Origin: Pseudolabrys sp.
GTDB taxonomy: Bacteria; Pseudomonadota; Alphaproteobacteria; Rhizobiales; Xanthobacteraceae
Length of the DNA stretch: 64,000 nucleotides
NCBI GenBank assembly: GCA_029980465.1
Contig: JARYIJ010000001.1
Location: forward strand, 930,001 to 994,000
Direction of reading: 5' to 3'
The notes under the pieces were generated by a model. That model had not been told where the DNA came from, did no database searches, and was given only the letters and a program-made list of their open reading frames with translations. Shown here in pieces: positions 1 to 6,855 of this stretch. Each line of letters begins with the position of its first letter. Position 1 is the first letter of the stretch. Made by a program: the position numbers and the translations under genes.

Positions 1-501
1 TATAATGTGGGCGGTCTTGTTGTCGGCAACACCGTCTTCCCGCCCTGCACCCCATACGGCGTTGTAAAGCTCTTAGAGCACGAGCGCGTTCCAATCGAAG
101 GTAAGAACGTCGTTGTTGTGGGCGCCAGCAACATTGTCGGCAAGCCGATGGCTCTAATGCTGATGCAAAAAGACGCGACGGTTTGCATCTGTCACGCCAA
201 AACTCGAGATCTTGCCCAGTTCACTATCCTGGCGGACATCTTGGTCGTGGCTGCCGGATATCCGAAATTGATTCTTGCCCCCATGGTAAAGACTGGCGCT
301 GTGGTTATCGATGTCGGGATTAATCGGTTGCCAACTGGTCAACTTGTCGGAGATGTCGACTTCGAGGAAGTTCGTAAAAAAGCAGCGCTCATCACACCCG
401 TCCCCGGCGGGGTTGGCCCTATGACAGTGACGATGCTCCTGGAAAACACGATTTCAGCTGCCGAACGCAAGACGGCGAAAGCTGACTCAATATCGATATG
501 A
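1..501 (+). CDS. folD: FolD C-terminal part (methylenetetrahydrofolate dehydrogenase/cyclohydrolase), cut by the window edge
   Basis: This is the C-terminal half of the bifunctional folate enzyme that interconverts 5,10-methylene-, methenyl- and 10-formyl-tetrahydrofolate in the cytosol. The open frame runs back to base 1 (Tyr-Asn-Val-Gly-Gly), so the GTG at 7 is internal and the N-terminal catalytic half lies outside the window. Visible family marks are the CTPYG segment, the nucleotide-binding stretch [12 protein letters not shown], the segment VIDVGINR, and the closing [16 protein letters not shown]. Codon use is less GC-biased than in the core genes further right, which suggests transfer. 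No folate partner is in the window, and the downstream neighbours are a recombinase module, so this may be an accessory folD copy on an island. Function is sure; accessory status is inferred. Confidence 0.93.
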   Translation, partial: YNVGGLVVGNTVFPPCTPYGVVKLLEHERVPIEGKNVVVVGASNIVGKPMALMLMQKDATVCICHAKTRDLAQFTILADILVVAAGYPKLILAPMVKTGAVVIDVGINRLPTGQLVGDVDFEEVRKKAALITPVPGGVGPMTVTMLLENTISAAERKTAKADSISI

Positions 502-969
502 GGCACCTTGAGGTAACGGTGGCGGACGCACCCTTCTCCGATTCCCACCGGCGAATGCTTACAGCGAACCGCGGAAGACAAGGTTCGGGCAAACGAAGAC
601 AGGCGGGCTTCAGAGACCGGGTCTCGGCGCTCCCGTAGTCTCCGAGGTTCGGACGACGTTCCGCAAAACCTTCGGGAACCAAAAAGGAATTTCGCCCCTG
701 GCAGCCGCTGAATGCTGGTTTAGCGATGAAGTTGGCTGAGGGAAAGGGATTCGAAGCCGCGATATGGCTGAGATGAAAACGATCCTTTCTCTCGAAATTC
801 AGCAACAAGACTATCCATAAAGGACTGGCTTTCGGTCTCTAACAGAGCAGTACTGACGTCAGTTTCAAGCGCCAACCTTGCGCTTTGAGATCCTGCCCCG
901 CCGGCTTGAATGCTGAGGTGGGGCTTCGGTGGTGCGGTGCCAGGCCGCTTCGTTCACCGGAGGACCTCG
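502..969. other. Non-coding stretch between folD and the DUF3489 gene
   Basis: I see no convincing gene here; open frames in all phases are short and their products are unlike known families. A perfect 12-bp palindrome (ACTGACGTCAGT) lies at 852-863, about 107 bases before the DUF3489 start, and could be an operator or chance. A possible ribosome site (GGAGG at 959-963) precedes the ATG at 970. Confidence 0.5.
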
Positions 970-1308
970 ATGCCAAAATCTACGAAGAAAAAATGCGCTA
1001 CCTTACCGAGGATTGCCGCTGCCGCGGCAACAGGCGCAACTTCATCTAAAAGCAAACCCCGTCCGGCCAAAACCGCGCAGCTCTCCAAACAATCTCGTGT
1101 CGTCGCGATGCTTCGCTCGCCGAAAGGTGCGACCATTGCAGCGATGATGAAGGCGACGGGCTGGCAACAACACTCGGTCAGAGGGTTCCTAGCTGGGGTT
1201 ATTCGCAAGCGTCTCAAGTTGACGCTGAAGTCAGAGATGATCAGCGGTAATCGCGTTTATCACGTCGAACCCGCGAACATACCTACCAATCGAAGCAAAT
1301 CTACCTGA
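970..1308 (+). CDS. DUF3489 protein of a mobile-element-associated module
   Basis: The 112-residue product has a basic, low-complexity N-terminus (residues 1-45, Lys/Ala/Ser-rich) followed by a winged-helix-like DUF3489 domain recognisable by the segments AMLRSPKGATIAAMM, ATGWQQHSVRGF and NRVYHV. I start it at the ATG at 970 because GGAGG lies just upstream and the earlier frame extension looks like no protein. The next gene starts 10 bases after its stop, and that gene overlaps the recombinase by 4 bases, so the three form one operon. DUF3489, DUF2924 and serine recombinase genes commonly occur together in Alphaproteobacteria. The biochemical role of DUF3489 is not known to me; DNA binding is a guess from the helix-turn-helix look. 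Confidence 0.85.
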   Translation: MPKSTKKKCATLPRIAAAAATGATSSKSKPRPAKTAQLSKQSRVVAMLRSPKGATIAAMMKATGWQQHSVRGFLAGVIRKRLKLTLKSEMISGNRVYHVEPANIPTNRSKST

Positions 1309-1318
1309 GCATCGCGAT

Positions 1319-1816
1319 ATGGCTCGCGTCACAATCAATCAGACGCCGACCAGCCAAAAGTCTCTTGATGCTGAGATTGTGAGCCTGCGCGACCTCAGCT
1401 TCAAAGAGCTTAAGGCCCGGTGGCGAACCGTATTTCGGCGAGAAGCGCCCGCTCATGTCCCTCGTCATCTGCTGTTGCGAACCCTCGCCTACCGCCTACA
1501 GGTCAATGCCTTCGGCGATCTCGATGAGGACGCCAAGAAGGTTCTCGATCGAGCCGCTTCGTTGAACGGAGATCAAAGTCGAGAGGCCGATCTCAACCCG
1601 ATGGCCACCAACATCCAGCAGGGCACGATCCTGTCCCGCGAGTGGAACGGTCGTATACACCGGGTCGCGGTGCTGGCCGGTGGCTTTGCCTGGAACGGCA
1701 AGACCTATCCGAGCCTCTCTAAGGTGGCCTTTGAGATCACCGGTACACGCTGGAACGGCCCCCGGTTCTTTGGCTTGCGGGACAAGACCGCTGCCATGTC
1801 GGGAGCCAGTTCATGA
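1319..1816 (+). CDS. DUF2924 protein of the recombinase module
   Basis: This 165-residue protein matches the DUF2924 family. The N-terminal third contains the segment [14 protein letters not shown], followed by a helix with [12 protein letters not shown]. The C-terminal half has [18 protein letters not shown] and a conserved aromatic stretch with [20 protein letters not shown] and [10 protein letters not shown]. The family is typically encoded just upstream of a large serine recombinase, as here, where the stop overlaps the recombinase ATG (ATGA at 1813-1816). It appears complete although its partner is broken. Function is unknown; a helper role in recombination is inferred only from neighbourhood. 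Confidence 0.87.
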   Translation: MARVTINQTPTSQKSLDAEIVSLRDLSFKELKARWRTVFRREAPAHVPRHLLLRTLAYRLQVNAFGDLDEDAKKVLDRAASLNGDQSREADLNPMATNIQQGTILSREWNGRIHRVAVLAGGFAWNGKTYPSLSKVAFEITGTRWNGPRFFGLRDKTAAMSGASS

Positions 1817-2289
1817 GGGTCCGTTCCAAAAAAAAGTCGGCTCGCTGTGCGATCTATACCCGCGTCTCGACCGATCAGAGCCTCGATCAGGACTTCAACT
1901 CACTCGACGCCCAATACGATGCCTCCCAGGCCTATATCCGGAGCCAGGCCCACGCCGGCTGGAACTTGATCCGGACCAAATACGATGACGGCGGCTTCTC
2001 GGGCGTCAATACAGACCGCCCTGCTCTTCAGCGCCTGCTGGATGACGTCCGGGCCAACAAGATCGATATCATCGTCGTCTACAAGGTGGACCGACTCACC
2101 CGGTCGCTCGCTGATTTCGCCAAACTGGTCGAGCTGTTCGACCAGCACAACGTCTCGTTCGTCTCGGTAAAGGGCCGCAGACGGCGGCGTTTTGGCGGAT
2201 TCAGGGAAATTCATCGGCACGAGAAACTGCGTGGTGGGCCCGGGAGGACTCGAACCTCCAACCAGACCGTTATGAGCGGTCGGCTCTAA
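1813..2289 (+). pseudogene. Truncated serine recombinase, N-terminal catalytic domain only
   Basis: The first ~120 residues form a resolvase/invertase catalytic domain: YTRVSTDQ with the nucleophile Ser19, then [19 protein letters not shown] and the helix-anchoring [11 protein letters not shown]. Homology ends at VSFVSV, close to base 2170. Large serine recombinases continue there with a glutamine-rich motif and several hundred further residues (recombinase and zinc-ribbon domains). Here the frame runs into an Arg/Gly-rich tail that enters the tRNA gene on the other strand and stops at 2289. The gene has therefore lost its C-terminal DNA-binding half by deletion or recombination against the tRNA-flanking sequence. 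It is almost certainly unable to recombine DNA by itself. The 4-base overlap with the DUF2924 gene shows that the 5' end is intact. Confidence 0.88.
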
Positions 2290-2307
2290 CCATTGAGCTA
2301 CGGGCCC
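2232..2307 (-). tRNA. tRNA with CAU anticodon, probably tRNA-Ile2 (lysidine type)
   Basis: Read on the minus strand, the 76-nt sequence folds as a cloverleaf: a GGGCCCG/CGGGCCC acceptor stem, an anticodon stem GACCG/CGGTC with the loop CTCATAA (anticodon CAU), a T-arm with loop TTCGAGT, discriminator A and an encoded CCA. CAU can belong to initiator Met, elongator Met or the isoleucine tRNA whose C34 is modified to lysidine. The acceptor stem and the overall sequence favour Ile2, but I cannot separate this from elongator Met with certainty. The broken recombinase gene ends against it. Confidence 0.9.
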
Positions 2308-2371
2308 TGCCGGCACCGTTCTAGCAAGATCGCACACAAGGGCAATCGCACTTCAAAAACACTGCGTCGGC

Positions 2372-3340
2372 TTACATTTTCAGCAGGCGCTTGGCGTTGC
2401 CGCTGGCGATCTTGACCTTGTCCTCGCCCGACAGCGGGATTCGTGACAGCCACTCGACGGCCGGGCGGTTGTCGATGACAAACGGCCAGTCGATCGCAAA
2501 CAGCAGCCGGTCGACGCCCATCTCCATGACGCAGCACAGCAGCGCCGGATCCGAGAAGAAGCCGCTGGTGGTGAGCCAGAAGTTATTGGTGAAGATCTGG
2601 CGGAATTCGAGAGACTTCTGCCCCGGCCGCTTGAGCGAGCTGTCGATGCGCCACAGCAGGAACGGAAGCGTCTCGCCGAAGTGGCCGAGAATGATCTTGA
2701 GCTTCGGATGCTTCTCGAACACGCCGGACAGCACCAGGCGGATCGCCTGCGTCGCCGTGTCGATCGTGTAACCCCAGGCCGGGCGCACGACCAGCGGAAA
2801 GTCCTTCACATAGTCCTTGAGATAAATGTCGGTGATGCGTGGATCGGGCAGCGCCGGATGCAGATAGATCGGCACGTCGAGCGCTTCGGCACGTTCGAAG
2901 ATCGGCCAGAATTTCCTGTCGTCGAGATACTCGCCGTTCGCGGTACCGTGAATCATCACGCCCTTGAAGCCGAGCCTGGTGACGGCGCGCTCCATCTCGT
3001 CTGCCGCGCCTTTGACGTCGGACGTCGGCAGCGCGGCAAAGCCGGCAAAGCGTTTCGGGTTGGCCGCAATCTGCGCCGCGAGCCGATCATTGACGGCCCG
3101 GGTCATCACCGCAGCCGTGTCAGCCGGCAGCTTCTGGGCCGACGGCGCGCCGTGCGACAGCACCTGAACGTCGACGCCGGCCGCATCCATCTCCTTGATG
3201 CGCAGGTCGGCGAAGTCATAGAGCCGCTTGTCGATCTCGCCGCCCTTGGGAGCCTCTAGACCTGTGAAAGTCCCGGCGAGTTCGGGGTCCCAATAATGTT
3301 CCTCGATGGCGATGATCGGGCAATGCGGGTTCGACAGCAT
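2372..3340 (-). CDS. Amidohydrolase-2 family protein (resorcylate/ACMS decarboxylase-like)
   Basis: The 322-residue protein belongs to the metal-dependent amidohydrolase-2 family (PF04909), which includes gamma-resorcylate, 2,3-dihydroxybenzoate and aminocarboxymuconate-semialdehyde decarboxylases. The metal-binding set is visible: Glu13-x-His15 in the first strand, His161 in IYLHPA, His220 in ILGHFGE and Asp284 in AIDWPF. Length is normal for non-oxidative aromatic decarboxylases. No signal peptide is seen, so it should be cytosolic. It stands alone next to a tRNA. The substrate cannot be read from sequence, but gentisate and hydroxyquinol dioxygenase genes elsewhere in the window make a resorcylate-type aromatic acid a reasonable idea. 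Confidence 0.85.
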   Translation of the reverse strand: MLSNPHCPIIAIEEHYWDPELAGTFTGLEAPKGGEIDKRLYDFADLRIKEMDAAGVDVQVLSHGAPSAQKLPADTAAVMTRAVNDRLAAQIAANPKRFAGFAALPTSDVKGAADEMERAVTRLGFKGVMIHGTANGEYLDDRKFWPIFERAEALDVPIYLHPALPDPRITDIYLKDYVKDFPLVVRPAWGYTIDTATQAIRLVLSGVFEKHPKLKIILGHFGETLPFLLWRIDSSLKRPGQKSLEFRQIFTNNFWLTTSGFFSDPALLCCVMEMGVDRLLFAIDWPFVIDNRPAVEWLSRIPLSGEDKVKIASGNAKRLLKM

Positions 3341-3485
3341 GAAAGAGCCTCCGGAAACGGGAAAATGCGACTGACGTTCCTATCAATCGTCAGAGGGCGT
3401 GTCACGGCCCGGCAGATCGTGGGCCGTGACTCGCAATGCGTGTGCCGGCTTGCAAGCGCCAATGTCGAATTGCTTACCGACGCGA

Positions 3486-4178
3486 GTGCGACTCAGTTAT
3501 GCATCAGCCGTGCTTCCGATACTGCGGACAACCTTTGTGGGCAGCGTGCTTGTCGTGCTGGCCCTCCTCGCCGGATTCGAAGCGCCGGTTCCGGCGCCGC
3601 GCATCGGCATTTCGGCGCCCGCACGAGGTCCGTTGATCGACGCCGGGACGCACCCGGAATGGTATCAATTTTATGTGCAGGCCGCCTATCGCCGCGCCGA
3701 AGAGCTCGACCGGCTGCGCGAGTTGCCATCGGCGCCGACCGTATTGAGTGTCGAGCCGCCTTCGGATGAAGTGCCTCCTCCCGCAGCTGCAGCCGGCATT
3801 CCTATCGCAGGCCTTCCCTCCGCTGCCGATCAGCCGGCGCCGCCGCCGTCAGATCCCGCAATCGGCGACATCACCAGCTCAATCGATGCGCCGTCGTCCG
3901 GCACGATGCAGGTTGACATCGGCGAAGCATCGTCGACCGAATTGCCATTGCGGGAGCGAGACATGACTCCGCCCGTGCAATCGCCGGCGACAATCAAGCC
4001 GGCACGAGAAAGCGGGCGCAAAGCGGCCAAACCGGTGCACGCAAAAACTGGAAGCCAGCGGAGCGCGAAGCAAGCCACCAAACAGAAACCGGCGCAACCT
4101 GGGGCCGCACCCGATCTCTTCACCGCATTATTTGGAAAGCCGGCAGGCGAACAACCAAAGCCGGCTCAGCCACACTAA
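3486..4178 (+). CDS. Membrane-anchored proline/alanine-rich hypothetical protein
   Basis: The product (~230 residues) begins with one hydrophobic segment (TTFVGSVLVVLALLAGF), followed by a conserved-looking patch (GPLIDAGTHPEWYQFYVQAAYRRAEELDRL). A long disordered Pro/Ala/Ser region and a Lys-rich tail ending in a short amphipathic segment (LFTALFGKP) follow. I recognise no domain. The start is uncertain: GTG at 3486 gives a compact signal-anchor, while ATG at 3462 or 3399 would add residues without protein-like character. It is most likely an inner-membrane protein with a periplasmic disordered tail. Its stop codon overlaps, tail to tail, the stop of the lytic transglycosylase gene on the other strand, so the two are convergent. 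Confidence 0.65.
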   Translation: MRLSYASAVLPILRTTFVGSVLVVLALLAGFEAPVPAPRIGISAPARGPLIDAGTHPEWYQFYVQAAYRRAEELDRLRELPSAPTVLSVEPPSDEVPPPAAAAGIPIAGLPSAADQPAPPPSDPAIGDITSSIDAPSSGTMQVDIGEASSTELPLRERDMTPPVQSPATIKPARESGRKAAKPVHAKTGSQRSAKQATKQKPAQPGAAPDLFTALFGKPAGEQPKPAQPH

Positions 4179-4756
4179 TGTGACAGCATCGCCTCGTCGG
4201 CAGTGGCCGTCTGTATGGATGTGTCGCTGACGAGCGTCGTCTTGGCGGGCCTGGCGCTCGGGGCCGGCTGCGTTTCCATCGCGAAGGCTTGGGTCGCTTG
4301 CGGATTCTTGATGCCGCGGTTCGGGTCGACGGCGTCAAGTACGCCCTTGCGCTTGGCGGCATAATAATAGCCGCCGGCATAGAGCGCGACGGCCCGGTCG
4401 GGATTGCCGCCCGCTACCTTGTACGCGTTGGCAAGATATCTCACCGCATAGGTCATGTTGGTATCGGCGTCGAGCAGACCGGCGGCATTGCCGCGATAGC
4501 CCATGCCGCGCGCGGTCGCAAGCTTGATCTGCATCAGGCCGTAATTGCCCTTGCTGACGACGCGCGGATTACCGCGGCTCTCGCGATGAATGACGCGACG
4601 GATCAGGGATTCCGGAATTCCATTAGCGGCCGCATGCTTGGCAACAAGGGCGTCGAGGCTTGCCTTGTTGCCGTTGGCGTCGATCGGCTGCGCATTGATC
4701 GGCGCGGCAAGCAACGCGCAACAGCTGGCGAACGCGATGGCGGTCAGGATTCGCAT
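4175..4756 (-). CDS. Exported lytic transglycosylase, SLT domain
   Basis: A 193-residue periplasmic protein that should cleave the glycan strand of peptidoglycan. The first ~22 residues are a signal peptide (MRILTAIAFASCCALLAAPINAQ). The SLT/lysozyme-like domain follows, with the catalytic Glu in HRESRGNP, the conserved GLMQIK, and AVRYLANAY. A short disordered tail closes it. I chose the ATG at 4756 because it opens the signal peptide and a G-rich ribosome site precedes it; the frame extends 51 codons further upstream without protein-like sequence. It is a single-domain enzyme, shorter than Slt70, like many rhizobial SLT proteins. Confidence 0.9.
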   Translation of the reverse strand: MRILTAIAFASCCALLAAPINAQPIDANGNKASLDALVAKHAAANGIPESLIRRVIHRESRGNPRVVSKGNYGLMQIKLATARGMGYRGNAAGLLDADTNMTYAVRYLANAYKVAGGNPDRAVALYAGGYYYAAKRKGVLDAVDPNRGIKNPQATQAFAMETQPAPSARPAKTTLVSDTSIQTATADEAMLSH

Positions 4757-4981
4757 GATAAGCCCCCACTCGATGTGCGGAATGGGGCCGCTTGTCGGGG
4801 CGAAGTCCGGCGATAATGTGGCGCAAAAGTTCCAGTGCAGGCCGCGTCGATCAATACCGCGAGCGAATAAATCCTCTAAATGCCTGCAACACGGAGGATT
4901 TTCTCGCAAACAATCTGGGAGCGCGAATGGCCCAAGCGTGGATTAAAAGTTACACGCCCATGCCGGGCCGAAACCGCGATC

Positions 4982-5131
4982 CTAGAAATCGACGAACGGC
5001 GAGCGCCGGTGCGCCGCGCGCGCCATCTCCTGCGCGTCGGCGGACGCGTCAAGGACACCTTGCGTGACACGCACGACGGCGGCCAGCATCAGCTTCAGAA
5101 CCGCCGGCAGGCGGACTGCAAATGTAAACAT
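4982..5131 (-). CDS. Small protein of 49 residues, second gene of a two-gene unit
   Basis: This short frame encodes a hydrophobic N-terminal half (MFTFAVRLPAVLKLMLAAVV), an acidic/alanine middle and a compact end RRSPFVDF. It begins 26 bases after the stop of another small gene on the same strand (5158-5379), so the two probably share a transcript. Its amphipathic, membrane-leaning character and clean C-terminal motif look more like a real small protein than chance, but I do not recognise a named family. Function unknown. Confidence 0.5.
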   Translation of the reverse strand: MFTFAVRLPAVLKLMLAAVVRVTQGVLDASADAQEMARAAHRRSPFVDF

Positions 5132-5157
5132 CGTTTCGTCTTTCGATTAGCCGCGGG

Positions 5158-5379
5158 TCAATACTGCGAATTCAGGAAGCGCTGCTCAATCACCCGCTCG
5201 GCGGTATCGGTCATCTTGCCGCCGCTGAGCGCCAGGTAGCGTGAGATCTCCAAATCGGCTTGATGATGGCGCGACACCACCATGGCGCGGAGCAGGCGCG
5301 ACAACAAACCCGGCTTGGCCGGTTTGCCGGTCGCGACGCGCGCGTTCGGAGCGGAAAGCGCTGTGGAGAGGAAAGCCAT
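5158..5379 (-). CDS. Small hypothetical protein of 73 residues
   Basis: The product starts with a short hydrophobic/alanine stretch (MAFLSTALSAPNA), continues with a basic helix (LLSRLLRAMVVSRHHQADLEISRYLAL) and ends with a helical, charged segment (DTAERVIEQRFL). The spread of charged residues over predicted helices argues for a real gene. It precedes another small gene by 26 bases. I recognise no domain. A cytosolic helical protein or small regulator is possible but not shown. Confidence 0.6.
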   Translation of the reverse strand: MAFLSTALSAPNARVATGKPAKPGLLSRLLRAMVVSRHHQADLEISRYLALSGGKMTDTAERVIEQRFLNSQY

Positions 5380-5757
5380 GATCGCATCATCCTTTTCAGG
5401 TTCGACGATCCCAGAACGTTCCCTTTCTTGCTTTTGTTGCCCCGTAAATAGGAGGATTCGGCGGGAGTGAGCAGTCGCAATCCGACATAAATCCTATGCA
5501 CGGAAGCATGCGCGCATTGCTGGCATGTCGCGGCGTCGTACTTGAAATGTCATGTCGCGTAGGCCGGCGGCGCGCATGATTCTTCCCCGGCTCGTTACAT
5601 GCGGGCAGGACGGCGGCACAGGCGCAACGGCCTCACCGGTAACCTGTATTGGCTTTTTGGCCCTGCACGAGCCCCTCGCTCACGGGCATGTGTTGCATTG
5701 TGTAGTGCGCATCCCGCCATTCCTGCTTAAACCGCCCCCCAACCACGGGAGCACGCC
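5380..5757. other. Non-coding stretch upstream of msrA
   Basis: No convincing gene is seen. The stretch holds the upstream regions of the divergent small-gene unit (minus strand) and of msrA (plus strand). A 69-codon open frame ending at 5761 overlaps the msrA start and looks like chance. A possible weak ribosome site (GGGAGCA) lies before the msrA ATG. Confidence 0.5.
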
Positions 5758-6468
5758 ATGATCTCGACCCGCCGCTTCGCCGTTGCCGCTATCGTTGCGT
5801 CGTTGGCCGGCTTTTCCGCGCTGCCGGCACGTGCCGACGGCATCGTGACGATCGCCCCGCCTTCGGCGGACGCGCCAGCATCCGGCGCGAGCCTCGAAAC
5901 CGCCGTGCTGGCGGGCGGATGCTTCTGGGGCATCCAGGCCGTCTATCAGCACGTCAAGGGCGTCACCAATGCCGTGTCCGGTTATGCCGGCGGCACCGTG
6001 AAGAATCCCGATTATGAAACCGTATCGAGCGGAACGAGCGGCCATGCCGAATCCGTGAAGATCACATTCGATCCGCGCATCGTCTCCTACGGCAAGATCC
6101 TGCAAATCTTCTTCTCGGTTGCGCACAATCCGACCACGCTGGACCGTCAGGGCCCCGACGAGGGCACGCAGTACCGCTCGGAAATCTTTCCGCAGAGCGA
6201 GGCGCAGGCGACGATCGCGCGCGACTACATCGCACAGCTCGACGCCTCACATGCCTTCAAGTATCCGATCGTCACCAAGATCGGCACGGTCGGGACGCCA
6301 TTCTATCCGGCCGAGTCCTATCATCAGGACTACGCGACGCTGCACCCATACGCGCCGTACATCGTGTTCAACGATGCACCGAAGATCGCCAATCTGAAAA
6401 AGACGTTCCCCGGGTTGTGGCGCGACAAGCCCGTCACGGTCGCGGCGGCTGGCGGGGTCGGCGGCTGA
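5758..6468 (+). CDS. msrA: Exported peptide-methionine (S)-S-oxide reductase with a single cysteine
   Basis: This 236-residue protein reduces methionine-S-sulfoxide in proteins. An N-terminal signal peptide (about 26 residues, cleavage near ARADG) sends it to the periplasm. The MsrA domain follows, with the catalytic motif GCFWG (Cys55), the segments SGYAGG and GHAESVKI, the motif DRQGPDEGTQYRS, and the late motif AESYHQDY. The only cysteine in the whole protein is Cys55, so the resolving cysteines found at the C-terminus of enzymes such as E. coli MsrA are absent. Regeneration must use a direct external thiol or a partner protein. The stop is 3 bases from the convergent thioesterase stop. 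No MsrB lies next to it. Confidence 0.93.
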   Translation: MISTRRFAVAAIVASLAGFSALPARADGIVTIAPPSADAPASGASLETAVLAGGCFWGIQAVYQHVKGVTNAVSGYAGGTVKNPDYETVSSGTSGHAESVKITFDPRIVSYGKILQIFFSVAHNPTTLDRQGPDEGTQYRSEIFPQSEAQATIARDYIAQLDASHAFKYPIVTKIGTVGTPFYPAESYHQDYATLHPYAPYIVFNDAPKIANLKKTFPGLWRDKPVTVAAAGGVGG

Positions 6469-6471
6469 GCG

Positions 6472-6855
6472 TCACTTCGGAATCGGACGCGGCTTGCCGT
6501 TGTCGTCGACGGCGACGAAGGTGAAGTTCGCGTCCGTGACCTTCTCGTGGTGATAGGTCTGGAAGCGCCGCGCCCAGGCCTCGACGTGAATCTTCATGGA
6601 CGTGCGGCCGATACCACCGACCTCGGTATAGACCTCGAGCACATCGCCGACCTTGACCGGGCGGATGAACTGGACACCGTCCATCGCCACCGTGACGACG
6701 CGGCCCCGCGCCCGCTCGACCCCGGCGATGCCGCCGGCCTGGTCCATGCGCGACAGCACCCAGCCGCCGAAGATGTCGCCGTTGGCATTGGTATCCGCCG
6801 GCATGGCGCTGATGCGCACGGTGAGCGCGCCGCGCGGCTGTTCGGTCCCGCTCAC
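6472..6855 (-). CDS. Acyl-CoA thioesterase, hotdog fold (YciA-like)
   Basis: A 127-residue cytosolic hotdog-fold thioesterase. The family motif is clear: MPADTNANGDIFGGWVLSRMDQAGGI with the catalytic Asp in the NANGDIFGG turn, followed by VTVAMDGVQFIRPVKVGDVLEVY and a C-terminal beta strand FTFVAVDDNGKPRPIP. It should hydrolyse short- to medium-chain acyl-CoA. I start it at the GTG at 6855, which overlaps the stop of the upstream aminotransferase gene (GTGA at 6855-6852). This gives the normal family length and implies translational coupling. A long upstream extension of the frame lies inside the aminotransferase gene and is not protein-like. Confidence 0.9.
   Translation of the reverse strand: MSGTEQPRGALTVRISAMPADTNANGDIFGGWVLSRMDQAGGIAGVERARGRVVTVAMDGVQFIRPVKVGDVLEVYTEVGGIGRTSMKIHVEAWARRFQTYHHEKVTDANFTFVAVDDNGKPRPIPK

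Noticed and set aside
5552-5761. 69-codon frame overlapping the msrA start
   Set aside because: No protein-like features and no ribosome site; it runs through what should be the msrA promoter.
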